This document shows, piece after piece, positions 16,001 to 23,467 of a DNA stretch of 25,291 nucleotides. The number at the start of each line of letters is the position of its first letter. The stretch's first letter is position 1. Source of the DNA: an uncultured Azospirillum sp. (GTDB lineage: Bacteria > Pseudomonadota > Alphaproteobacteria > RF32 > CAG-239). The position numbers were made by a program, and so were the translations under genes. The notes beneath the pieces were generated by a model. It ran no database searches. It saw only the letters and a program-made list of their open reading frames with translations, and was not told the origin of the DNA. The stretch covers positions 1 through 25,291 of the forward strand of contig CABUAP010000004.1 in the NCBI GenBank assembly GCA_902489675.1, in the 5' to 3' direction.

Positions 16001-17784
16001 ACATCATTTAAGGCCGAAACAACAAACTGGTTATCCTCACCTTTTTCTTTACGAAGCGGATTGCGAGAGAAGACCGTGTTTTTAGCAAAATTGACCGTGG
16101 CTTCATTGTCAATCACCGTTTTGCTGATCACAGCCGGCGCATCAATCACACCGCCGGAACCGGACTGGATATTATAGTCAACATCCTTTTCCGACCAGCC
16201 GCTGCCGTTATAGGTGAACTTTTTGTTTTTATCATAAGTATTGAGCGCTTTTACTTTGACATCATTAACCGCAAACTGCGTATTGCCTTTGATATCAACC
16301 GTGGTCACGGCATTTGAGCTGTTGTCAACTCGCGCACCGCTGCCGCCGACGACCGAAGCGTTCACGGAATCGGCCGTACCGTTTTGTTTTACGGTTCGGC
16401 TGGCCACTACTTCCATTGATTTCAGATCAAAATGGCCGTCTTTTCCGTCGGTTCCGATGGTTACTTTGGTATTGGCATTGTTTTCGGTATCGGAAATTGC
16501 CGCCGCACCGGAAATAACGCCGCCGCTGCCGGAAACAGTTTCTGCGTACAAAATGTCGGTTGCTTCCGCCTTGGCCGTCAATTTATCGGCCGTCAGGTTG
16601 ATTGCCCCGATTTCAGTTAAAGTATCCAAATGCCCTTTTGCATCGGCAAGCGTTGCGCCGGCCGCAATGATCCCGCCGCGGTAAGCCGATGCGGTCGAAG
16701 CCTGCCCCGAGTTGGCAAGACTTAAAACTTCGACATTTTTAGCATTGGTAAATTGGGCGCCGTCTTCAACTTTTGCCAGCACTTTGCCGCCGACATCGGT
16801 CATGGAATGCGCACCGTTGCCGCCGATCAAAGCACCCGAGGCTGCCAAAGTATCGGCGGTAGCGTCGGCATTGAGCTGTCCGGCGCCAACATAAACTTTA
16901 TCGGCGGAAATTTCCGCGCCGCCTTCGACAAGCGCCTGATTATCCAATTCAATATCCGATTTGGCAATTGAAGCGCCGACACTTAAAACACCGGCATTAA
17001 CCCCCAGCGCTTCGGCATTGCCGTGACTGGAGCCAGAGGTCAACAGTTTGAAAGAATCCGCCAATTTTAAAACAGCGTCGCCGACATAAGATTTCAGTTT
17101 GCTGACAATTGAACTTTCGGCATAAGCACCCTCGCCGCTGATAATGCCGGCCGCACCGGCAATCGCCTGGACATCGACCTCAACATCATCTTTGGCTCCG
17201 CCTTCCAAGCTGTCGGCTGTTACTTTGGCACCATCGGCAACAAAAGCCTGAACATCGTTGGTTTTGTTTACGATCGCCACCGAAGCGCCGGCCGCACCGC
17301 CGATAGAGGCTTCTACCCCGGCAGCCAAAGCTTCGATATCGGACTCATCTTTGGCTTCCATCGTCACGTTGTCGGCATTGACAACGCTGCCATTGCCGAT
17401 ATAGGCCTGGGCATTGCTGTCGGCATTGATATGCACGACCGAACCGCCGACGGCAAACATTGTAGCCACAACACCGCCCATGCTCTTGCTGTCAACATCG
17501 GTTTTGGTCAGAGCATTCAACATCAAATCTTTGCCGGAGGTCACATTGCTGTTGCCGGCAATATAAGCTTTGGCCGCATTGCGGATATCGGTTACGCCGA
17601 CCGAAGCGCCGGCACTGACACCGCCGGCAGCCATTTCGCCGGTCAAATTATGGGTATTGACCTTATCTGTTGCCGCCACCTTGATATCTCCGCCGGCATT
17701 AACCGTTGCACCGGATCCGATATAGGCAGTTGTACCGACATCTTTGCTGATTGACGTCCCGGTCAAAATCGGACAGATCGACAT
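10033..17784 (-). CDS. TpsA filamentous adhesin, C-terminal portion (split from its N-terminus by a frameshift)
   Basis: This is the second part of the giant TPS-exported adhesin. Its apparent ATG 17784 has no ribosome binding site and no signal peptide, and the first eight residues (MSICPILT) are out-of-frame sequence. Authentic protein begins at GTSISKDVG. It continues the roughly 60-residue modules of the upstream part (pattern GASVAxxNKxxDVxAFVxxGAKVxA), then long beta-helix stretches of Gly, Asn, Asp and Val. Two helical, charged inserts interrupt the helix, near residues 832-890 and 1625-1780. A run of short SGGNLQLTAEK/LDANSLTSGG repeats lies near 2130-2260. I see only one in-frame cysteine (RDTGC), as expected for a surface fibre. 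The end, LLDRYKLRTDEGLFMNIGS followed by EEEKLSVGF, looks like a natural terminus. There is no autotransporter barrel and no recognisable toxin domain. Alternative: a separate untranslated remnant. Confidence 0.85.
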   Translation of the reverse strand: MSICPILTGTSISKDVGTTAYIGSGATVNAGGDIKVAATDKVNTHNLTGEMAAGGVSAGASVGVTDIRNAAKAYIAGNSNVTSGKDLMLNALTKTDVDSKSMGGVVATMFAVGGSVVHINADSNAQAYIGNGSVVNADNVTMEAKDESDIEALAAGVEASIGGAAGASVAIVNKTNDVQAFVADGAKVTADSLEGGAKDDVEVDVQAIAGAAGIISGEGAYAESSIVSKLKSYVGDAVLKLADSFKLLTSGSSHGNAEALGVNAGVLSVGASIAKSDIELDNQALVEGGAEISADKVYVGAGQLNADATADTLAASGALIGGNGAHSMTDVGGKVLAKVEDGAQFTNAKNVEVLSLANSGQASTASAYRGGIIAAGATLADAKGHLDTLTEIGAINLTADKLTAKAEATDILYAETVSGSGGVISGAAAISDTENNANTKVTIGTDGKDGHFDLKSMEVVASRTVKQNGTADSVNASVVGGSGARVDNSSNAVTTVDIKGNTQFAVNDVKVKALNTYDKNKKFTYNGSGWSEKDVDYNIQSGSGGVIDAPAVISKTVIDNEATVNFAKNTVFSRNPLRKEKGEDNQFVVSALNDVKATDKAKLVSGGVLAIADTISSIDNRKNKAAVNLNGKITSIGDMMLTANSNANLNSEVYVNTYGASGVAMGSAAVRTTSDNSVNFADGSYTMSYGDLHVYAGQAYEDYSGNNTLHSRVYLWNNTALPFSDPDVEASITMNNLINVNSGAVLKSGRDINLTSDMGIAITDGFSSAKNPYNELLSLEDKSYNGTVSNNSRIVVNGTAEAGVNNIQTFVIEENGRVKVTIGEETFYDDDQLYHKKTSEKLYSDIVDEIKRIKSLRAAYIEDKEAVAYYDAEIAALEAKLTLMGLYSEDGGTINTMVDYVTIGDIYAQPGAVNFNTGSLQGNGSVSVTSDAAVTIENKSSLFLRVSDITIPETTGGTVKLNGATVNGNIGSLQVHIAEKTMENPTITITSNIAANDGRAPNIDIDGTVTNYGGAIKVNNTAGSIYLDGKINSSDLSVTAGRDIYQGYTNGFRHIGGAPESAWDSIASGNESSHLGSGSASSSSNANIDDSRSSMVASNSIFLSGRYINLNGLVQSGTTDYVLEIPDENIQLAGGLTSETALADYNNKKQYDYNASALYKLSDKYGNVDAYYNAVTGQIELADVRVEGGYVEIYGHILNTSQNSGEIQVTDGYGRVNINNQSGKEIVVNNMSLSNRISGVIKITDLAKTNSKGEYLQTTYTRNGNTITVADNNGTNTGINAVQDENGKSSTTYSPLEDQRYVWQTGQKSVSQTTKTYEGDSFWGMDWLVPDTGEGVTVTGPTPVGEPTKLENGERIEISSSDNKYEYEKDSYVSSQEKLIYHDVEEWSEGWWIFSVDKYKTTDIYEKGETHINTHSVKADYDIKISFKGYDSALADIVSKSDITLNGVINNLGGTTNITTDGAIKVGSDYARILGQGLNLTANNGIGSNGTALAVDIAGGNLNVVNKVAGDVNLKSAGSDFVFKNIINNGGNTSITANRSIFGASADSLISGKQISLTAHTGSIGTDDAALKIQTSGGDDSALTALANNNINLIQENGDLGLASVTSLDGDVNIKVENGGVFDANTNEVYDDKTVEQLTKIWDDMGLDVGNEQMKEAFLSGKKAEYNAYWQYKSRQPEGSEPEFKFTAAEREALLNKELNESEKQALGMDKITDEYINQLEAEKTAEYKKLAAVYGDESKYGSSYDANWTYQLSGAEETELAEGAGWNKSQLAYSIFKAKEGEVVDTQYMIEDPNVVGKNVTIEANGLIGRDTGCETFKLSELSPESDVDKILLIASAERDNLEISEDGDTVTVHKREDVDIHADSITLKAKDYIYLGGEEDININTVEAGEGQKITIAGAKGIYNVATEADHTNVIGGDLTLEAADGSIGTADKALNVKLAEGSKIVARSQNDIFLNSTGGSLVADSLLAKDGILNLTTNGNLIAGTLDEGDMVNLQGQSIVINAANIGDEDNYLTIALGDKEGEEHTLTLNAEGDANINNLGMQELSVKSAAAGGTLRLKSASSITGAAADSLLSAAKIEFNGIAGNIGSADQYLKVATDALTAAADGSIYLDNAHSSVFSDVNAGEDIRIISAADIALTDVAAGGDIEVESADSLDADNLTSGGNLQLTAEKALDADNVSAEGEVNLLSRLGDIAAGLINAGGNMDITSGGSLDANSLTSGGNLQLTAEKDIKLTTADAGGSLTADAAGNLTAKDMSAGTTMNIASDSVELDEVTSGGDMKVVVNNDNIFGALTSKEGNIDLTVNKSDANLHGSVKAANGQVTVVADGSILNAGAPKEGAIIANTVDLTANKGSIGTSNNYLTVDSSYTKPGWINALAEKGIYINEVSGDMNIRQFASNGDIDMRVDSSILAAPGLDPNVPNFKADNITLHTNGSIGAPDNRLVLALNDNGHGKINLKAENGIAVNKLEEGLVSDYIYNLQSGKVMIDLPSGHANIARVTAVGGFELYIHEHTNFYNIWLTRSDLEARMMNPPYTEYPTENPIEIMRAPLLDRYKLRTDEGLFMNIGSLTGEEEKLSVGF
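11087..11312 (-). repeat. Direct repeats inside the adhesin gene
   Basis: Two 52-base segments, 11087-11138 and 11261-11312, match at about 48 positions and lie 174 bases apart in the same frame. They encode the repeated SGGNLQLTAEK element and its flanks. They are internal protein repeats, not a mobile element, but could recombine or slip. Confidence 0.75.
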
Positions 17785-20700
17785 CTGTCGGCAGGCCGTT
17801 GATTTTCAAACTGTCCTGATATTCTTTGTTGCGGGAAATTTCATTATTAACGGTTTCGAGCACGCCGGAAGTCTGTTCCTGCATATCGGCGGTATAGTTA
17901 CTGCCGACGCGGATAACCGATATTGCGCCCGACAAAGTGCCGACACCACCGGAACCGGCAATGCCTTCCACGTTGATATCCCGTTGGCTTTCTGCCGTCA
18001 CATTAATATTTCTGCCGGCAGAAAGCGCCAAGCTGCCGATTGTTCCGGCCGAGGTTTTGCCGTCGATAGTCGAAACATCCACGCTGGCACCGCCCGATCC
18101 CACACCGACAGCGGCTGATCCCAACAGATTTTTAATGGCAGCGTTGGAAGAAGCCGCAATTTCCACATCCTGCGCATCGTTACGCAGATTTTGGTTAATT
18201 GCCGTTGTTTTGCCTTCGTCTTCAGTGATAAAAGCTTCTGTTGTATTGTCAATCGTATTGACCGCTACCGAACCGGCAACCCCGGAGTAAGCGCCGAGGC
18301 CGGCCGCAAACACATAGGAATTTATGCTGCTGTCCGAATCGGCTTTAACCGAAAGTTTTTTCGCGCTGTCAACTGTAGAATTGCTGATTTTTGCCAAAGT
18401 ATCGTTGCTGATGTTGGAAACCAGAACCGATGCGCCGGTACCGTTGTAAAGACCGACGCCGCCGGCGCCTAAAGCAACCGCAAAGTCTTCTTCCGTTCCG
18501 TCATCATTCAACCGTTTACCCAAGCGGGTCACATCTTTGGCCGCCACGGTCGTATTACCGTAACTGACAGTTTTGGAACCGTCGATCAACGCCCGATTGT
18601 GATTATTGATCTCGGCAACATTGACATTGCCCGCAACCCCGACTTTGCCGCCGGCACCGCCGACAACAACCGAGTTGAAGTAGGTTTTTGCATCGGTATT
18701 GACACCGATATCACCTTTGGAACGGACATGAGCGCCATTGGTAATTTCCGCAGCGGTCGTATTTTCGACCAAAGTGGTTACCGATGACAGGCCGACACCG
18801 GCCATACCGCCGGCAAGCACGCCGGCATGAGTCTCCAGCTGGGTCTTATTGGCCGCCGAAACGCTCACTTTCTGTCCGGCAGCGTATTTCTCATCATCTT
18901 TGCCGTTCAGATCCTGATTGATTTTTGAATTATCAATCCGCGCAACGGCCGAATTATTAACCTTGCTGACGGCAACATTGGCGCCGATGCCGGCAAATTT
19001 GCCCAGTCCCGCGTTCACACCATACATATTGATGACGCTGTCATTTTCGGCAGCAACGATAACACCGGAGGTGCCGTCTTCAGCCGCCAGATTGCCATAT
19101 GCCTTAACATCGGAATTATTGCGGATTTCGGCCAACGTATCCTCGCTCACCGAGCTGGTACCAACTGTTCCGCCGCCGCCGACGCCTTTAGTCGAAAGCG
19201 CGATCATTCCGCCGTAAAAATTAATCACGTTTTTGGCAATACTTTTCAGCAATACACTGCCGTACGCTGTCAATTTTGAATTATCGGCAAAGCTGTGGGT
19301 TCGGTTGTGAATATTATTGACCGAAACCGAACCGGAAACCGACGCATAACCGCCGTATCCCACACCGGCAGACGATGTTTCGATTTCCGAAGTATTTTGC
19401 GCTTTGATGCTGATATTACCCTTTTGAGCCTCAACATCGGCATTTTGAGTGTAGGATTCCGCTGTATTGCCAATTTCATTGACAGCAACCGAAGCGCCTA
19501 CGCCGCCGGCACTTGCCGCAGAAATATTACCGGCCAGCGCAAAAATATCGGCGCCGTTTTCTGCTTTGACTTCAACGTCATCGGCATAAACAAATTTGGA
19601 ACCGTTAACATTGGCATTGCTGATATAAGCCGAAACCTGATTGCTGATTTCGTTAATCGAAACCGCACCGGCAATCGTGATACCTGTTTTGCCGAAAGCG
19701 CCCGATGCACTTTCCGCCGCAGCGATGATATCACCGGTCGATGTCGCATGAACCTTCAAATTGCCGATATTATCAACTTTTGCATTATTAATAAAGGCAA
19801 CCGACTGCGAACCGGTCAGCTTGTTAATACCGACTGCACCGGCAATACCGACATTAGCACCGCTTTGATTAACAAAAGACACACCGCCGCCGACGGTTAA
19901 GATATCGTTATCATTACGGCTGCTAACCGTCAAATCCGGATGTGTTTCTTTTTCACCTTCAGTCGTTGCAATCCCTTCAATGACCGCATTGTTGACAAAG
20001 GCTTTGGAAACGCTTTCTACCGTATTATACGAGGCCGTTCCCGACAATCCCAAACCAAAATTGCTTTGGCCGTTATCTTCGCCGCTGCCTTGTGTGATCA
20101 ACGCACCGGCAGCCGAAATGGCATAAAGATTGGTACTGTTTTTGGCATTAACCGAAATATTGCCGTCGCTTCTCAGCCTGCCGGTTACTGCCGATGTATC
20201 CTTTTCGTCCAAGCTGCCGATCACCGCGCGCGTATTTTGGTTGATATCGTTTAAAGCCCCCGAGGCGCCGATACCGACCATCTGGCCGCGAACCACGCCG
20301 CCGGCAACGGTAACAAAACCGTTTTCGCTTTCGGCATTAACCGAAATGCCGCTGTCTTTATCGGCCTTTTTCACTAAGATATCGGCCTGATTGCTGATAT
20401 GAGCCAAAACATCGGAATTGGATTTCAGCCAGTCGAATGATCCCTGAAAACCAAAAGTATCCGTTTTTTTATAGCCGGCCGTAGCCGCAAGCGAAAGGTT
20501 GCGATGCGTGGCAGAAGCATCTACATTCAGATCGCCGGCATAAAGTTTCACATTGTCACCGATGACGGCATTGACTTTGCTGTCATACCAGGTCTGCAGA
20601 TAAGAACCGCCCAGCCCCAATTTGGCCGCACCGCCGTATTCACCCGAGATATTGAGCGTTTCAATATAGCTGTCGGCACTGACATTGACCGTCGGTGCTT

Positions 20701-23455
20701 TATCAAGTTTGACATATCCTTCGTTTTCGGGATTATACAATTGGTTGATCTCCGCACCTTCGGCAATCACCGCGTCGGATTTATTATTAAATTCCATCAA
20801 ATTGACAGAACCGGCAATGCCGACGATACCGTTTTTATCCTCACCGGCGCTGCCCGAACTGGTGTTGGCAGAGCTTTTAACCAACGAGGTATAAAAAGAC
20901 AACGGATTGTCTTCCAGATATTTTTCGATATTGCTGAGCAGAGCTTCGCCTTTTTCAAGTACATTGCCTTCCAAGCCCTTGAACACATCCAAGATAGAAG
21001 CATCCGGCCACAAAATCGGTTCTTCGGTTTTAGAAGTCAGATCAAGGCTTTGTGATGCATTAACAGCAACGCTCGAACCGATTTCGGCGCGGGAGCTATT
21101 GTCGTAAACACCGTAACCGACTGCACCGGCAAAAGAATTTTCTTTATTATGCTGATTGTCTTTGTCCGTTCGGGGCGAAACACTGGCGCTGGCGCCATTG
21201 GTGATAACATCAAGAACATGAGAACTAATTGTAACTTTGTCACCGGTAACCGATGTTTTGGGCGCATCGGCAGCAGTTTGCCCTTCGCTGTAATTGTTGG
21301 CAATTTTAACACTGGAATTGTTGCTGTGTTCACTGTAAGAAACCGATCCCGACATTGCCAGTTTTACATTGCTTTCTCCGTGGGTCTGCGCCGGGATGGC
21401 GGTGATCCAATGGGACAAACCGTCCAGCATTTTATTGCCGAGCCACACGTCTAGTTTATCAAAAATACCCGTCCCGACGGTGGTTTTGGCGGAAGAAGAA
21501 TTTTTAACTGCTCGGATATCGGACGCAATCTTAACCGTGCTGCCTTTTATCGTACCGCCAACGGTTACATCGCTGGTACTGTGGGATTCGCTGTAAGCCA
21601 CGCCGGCTGCTGCCCAACCGTCTTGATAGGCCAGGCCTTCGGCCAAAACGCTGTGTGATTTTTTCGTATCGGCAACAATATCCAACTTGTCGGTTGCGGT
21701 AATAACCGCGCCGTTTTTAATATCAATCTTATTATTCGTATCGGTTAACCCGACGGCAACCGCAATATCAACCGGAACGCCGCGCCCGTCGCCATAAGCG
21801 GCGGATGTGGCCTCAGCCGAAGTCGTGCTGTCAATTTCCGATGTGATCGACACATTTTTGCCGCTGATATTGGCGCCGCTGTCAATAAATATGCTTGAAG
21901 AAGCATTATTTTCGGCTACGGTAACGTCAATGCCGGTGCCCTGTGTGTCAACCTTTGAATTGGAAACAACTTTTGAATTGATTTTAACGTCTTCTTTAGC
22001 CGCGATCGTTACATTTTTACCAATATTGATTCCCGCCTCGGCTTTTGATTTGCTGTAGCCGACAAACAAACCGCTGTCAGTCAGACCTTCAAAAAATTCC
22101 AAGCCTTTGGCTTTCAGAGTTTCGCTGAGCGCCGTCAGTGAAGAGCTGCCGTTATCTTCCGTCACTTCACCGGTAACAATACCGTCCAGCACTTCGGCAT
22201 CGCCGGCCAGTGCATAAAGATAAATATTGTTGCCTTTTAAGGTTGCATTATCTTCAATATTTAAAAAGGCGCTGCTCTCTTTGATCCAGCCGGCATCGGT
22301 ATCGCGGGCGATCAAAGTGATATTGCCGTTTTCTTTTACCAAGCTAACACCTTTTTTGACATTGATGGTATTGGCAATCGCATAAATATTGTCTTGCCCC
22401 TGATAAGCGCTGTCAGAAGTAATATTCAAAATTTCCGGATCAATAAAGATCAGTCCGCCCTGACCGCCGGCCGTCATGGTGCCGCCGTTTAAGTTCACTT
22501 CTTTTAAAGCGCTCAATTCAACAAAACCGCCTTTGGCCGAAGATTTATAAGCATCTGCGGCAATGGAGGCGCCTTTGTCCAAGTTGGCTTTATTATCGGC
22601 AAACACAATAACCGAACCGCCGTCTTGATATTCTGCGGAACCTTTGGCGCTGATCAACGATCCCGTTTGCAGGTTAATATCGTTGCCGGCTTTGATAACG
22701 ATATCGCCGGCGTTACCGTTTTTGCCGGCATCGGCTTTAATCGCGCCGGCATTAACCACGTCATTTTCGGCAAAGATGCCGATTTTACCGTCTTTGAAAG
22801 CAAGCGGGGCATCGATATCCATACCGCCGGTGTTGATGATATCGGAGGCCTGCGTGGGTTTGAGGTTGGCCAAAATTTCGCCGGTGTTGATTACGCCGCC
22901 GGCCTTGACTGCGACCGAATCAAGCGCTTTGATCTTGCCTTTGACCGAGATGACGCCGGCCGGGTTGATCGGCAAGTCGCCGGCCAGCACGGATTTGGTT
23001 GCCAATTCGGAAATACTGCCGTCTTGGGCAATCACCTGATTCATAAATTCTTTACTTGGCGTTGAGAGCATCAAGGAACCGACATTGACCACACCGTTTT
23101 GACCGATGGCAATGCCATGAGGATTCAAAATGAAAACGTTACCGCCGATTTTGCCGTTTCTGATTGAGTTCAAAATACCGTCAATATTGGTTTTGCTGTC
23201 ACGAACCAGATTGATCAGGTTTAAGGTAGAACCGGGCAGATAAAGATTGACCGTAGTGCCTTTATAGACATCAAAATTAGAAAACGAGTTAAACGCATTT
23301 TTTCCCGCAACGGTAGAAGTCGTTACGTTATAGGTGCTGCCGTTGACATTGACCGTGGTCTGAGTGCGACCGTCGGGCGTAATCATTGCGGCCCAGCAGA
23401 CGTTGGAAAACATAAAACTGTAGATGGTCAGGTATGTGATGATTTTTCTGAACAT
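17699..23455 (-). CDS. TpsA filamentous haemagglutinin/LktA-like adhesin, N-terminal portion (frameshifted at its 3' end)
   Basis: TpsA proteins are exported by Sec, recognised by their TpsB partner through an N-terminal TPS domain, and fold on the cell surface as long beta-helices for adhesion, aggregation or cytolysis. Residues 1-22 are the signal peptide (cleavage near CWA). The TPS/haemagglutination domain follows to about 250, with NLINLVRDSKTNIDG (79-93) and the hallmark FILNPHGIAIGQNG (108-121). The rest is beta-helix, ending in modules of about 55-70 residues of the type GASVAVNEIxNTxEAxIxNAxV. The overall look is that of the Fusobacterium leukotoxin LktA family. Of 1,918 codons, about 1,898 are authentic; the tail after SDFD is frameshifted. 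ATG 23455 lies 12 bases after the tpsB stop, with GGAG overlapping that stop. With the downstream part the protein would have 4,473 residues. Confidence 0.93.
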   Translation of the reverse strand: MFRKIITYLTIYSFMFSNVCWAAMITPDGRTQTTVNVNGSTYNVTTSTVAGKNAFNSFSNFDVYKGTTVNLYLPGSTLNLINLVRDSKTNIDGILNSIRNGKIGGNVFILNPHGIAIGQNGVVNVGSLMLSTPSKEFMNQVIAQDGSISELATKSVLAGDLPINPAGVISVKGKIKALDSVAVKAGGVINTGEILANLKPTQASDIINTGGMDIDAPLAFKDGKIGIFAENDVVNAGAIKADAGKNGNAGDIVIKAGNDINLQTGSLISAKGSAEYQDGGSVIVFADNKANLDKGASIAADAYKSSAKGGFVELSALKEVNLNGGTMTAGGQGGLIFIDPEILNITSDSAYQGQDNIYAIANTINVKKGVSLVKENGNITLIARDTDAGWIKESSAFLNIEDNATLKGNNIYLYALAGDAEVLDGIVTGEVTEDNGSSSLTALSETLKAKGLEFFEGLTDSGLFVGYSKSKAEAGINIGKNVTIAAKEDVKINSKVVSNSKVDTQGTGIDVTVAENNASSSIFIDSGANISGKNVSITSEIDSTTSAEATSAAYGDGRGVPVDIAVAVGLTDTNNKIDIKNGAVITATDKLDIVADTKKSHSVLAEGLAYQDGWAAAGVAYSESHSTSDVTVGGTIKGSTVKIASDIRAVKNSSSAKTTVGTGIFDKLDVWLGNKMLDGLSHWITAIPAQTHGESNVKLAMSGSVSYSEHSNNSSVKIANNYSEGQTAADAPKTSVTGDKVTISSHVLDVITNGASASVSPRTDKDNQHNKENSFAGAVGYGVYDNSSRAEIGSSVAVNASQSLDLTSKTEEPILWPDASILDVFKGLEGNVLEKGEALLSNIEKYLEDNPLSFYTSLVKSSANTSSGSAGEDKNGIVGIAGSVNLMEFNNKSDAVIAEGAEINQLYNPENEGYVKLDKAPTVNVSADSYIETLNISGEYGGAAKLGLGGSYLQTWYDSKVNAVIGDNVKLYAGDLNVDASATHRNLSLAATAGYKKTDTFGFQGSFDWLKSNSDVLAHISNQADILVKKADKDSGISVNAESENGFVTVAGGVVRGQMVGIGASGALNDINQNTRAVIGSLDEKDTSAVTGRLRSDGNISVNAKNSTNLYAISAAGALITQGSGEDNGQSNFGLGLSGTASYNTVESVSKAFVNNAVIEGIATTEGEKETHPDLTVSSRNDNDILTVGGGVSFVNQSGANVGIAGAVGINKLTGSQSVAFINNAKVDNIGNLKVHATSTGDIIAAAESASGAFGKTGITIAGAVSINEISNQVSAYISNANVNGSKFVYADDVEVKAENGADIFALAGNISAASAGGVGASVAVNEIGNTAESYTQNADVEAQKGNISIKAQNTSEIETSSAGVGYGGYASVSGSVSVNNIHNRTHSFADNSKLTAYGSVLLKSIAKNVINFYGGMIALSTKGVGGGGTVGTSSVSEDTLAEIRNNSDVKAYGNLAAEDGTSGVIVAAENDSVINMYGVNAGLGKFAGIGANVAVSKVNNSAVARIDNSKINQDLNGKDDEKYAAGQKVSVSAANKTQLETHAGVLAGGMAGVGLSSVTTLVENTTAAEITNGAHVRSKGDIGVNTDAKTYFNSVVVGGAGGKVGVAGNVNVAEINNHNRALIDGSKTVSYGNTTVAAKDVTRLGKRLNDDGTEEDFAVALGAGGVGLYNGTGASVLVSNISNDTLAKISNSTVDSAKKLSVKADSDSSINSYVFAAGLGAYSGVAGSVAVNTIDNTTEAFITEDEGKTTAINQNLRNDAQDVEIAASSNAAIKNLLGSAAVGVGSGGASVDVSTIDGKTSAGTIGSLALSAGRNINVTAESQRDINVEGIAGSGGVGTLSGAISVIRVGSNYTADMQEQTSGVLETVNNEISRNKEYQDSLKINGLPTDVDLSDFDRDVNQQRCRYNCLYRIRCNG
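17750..17784 (-). other. Frameshift site joining the two parts of the giant adhesin gene
   Basis: The upstream frame is sensible through LPTDVDLSDFD (last Asp codon 17764-17762). It then turns into Cys- and Arg-rich sequence with three cysteines before stopping at 17699. The downstream frame becomes sensible at GTSISKDVGTTAYIGSG (first Gly codon 17760-17758). Removing one base in CCCGG (17758-17762) joins them as DFD-GTSISKD. The whole span 10033-23455 is 13,423 bases, exactly one more than a multiple of three. This may be a true mutation, a programmed event or a sequencing error. Confidence 0.88.
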
Positions 23456-23467
23456 ATTATTTTGCTC

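Noticed and set aside
17699..17784. Downstream adhesin frame as an independent second TpsA gene with its own start
   Set aside because: There is no Shine-Dalgarno, signal peptide or TPS domain, and its first eight residues do not fit the module. One base joins it perfectly to the upstream frame.
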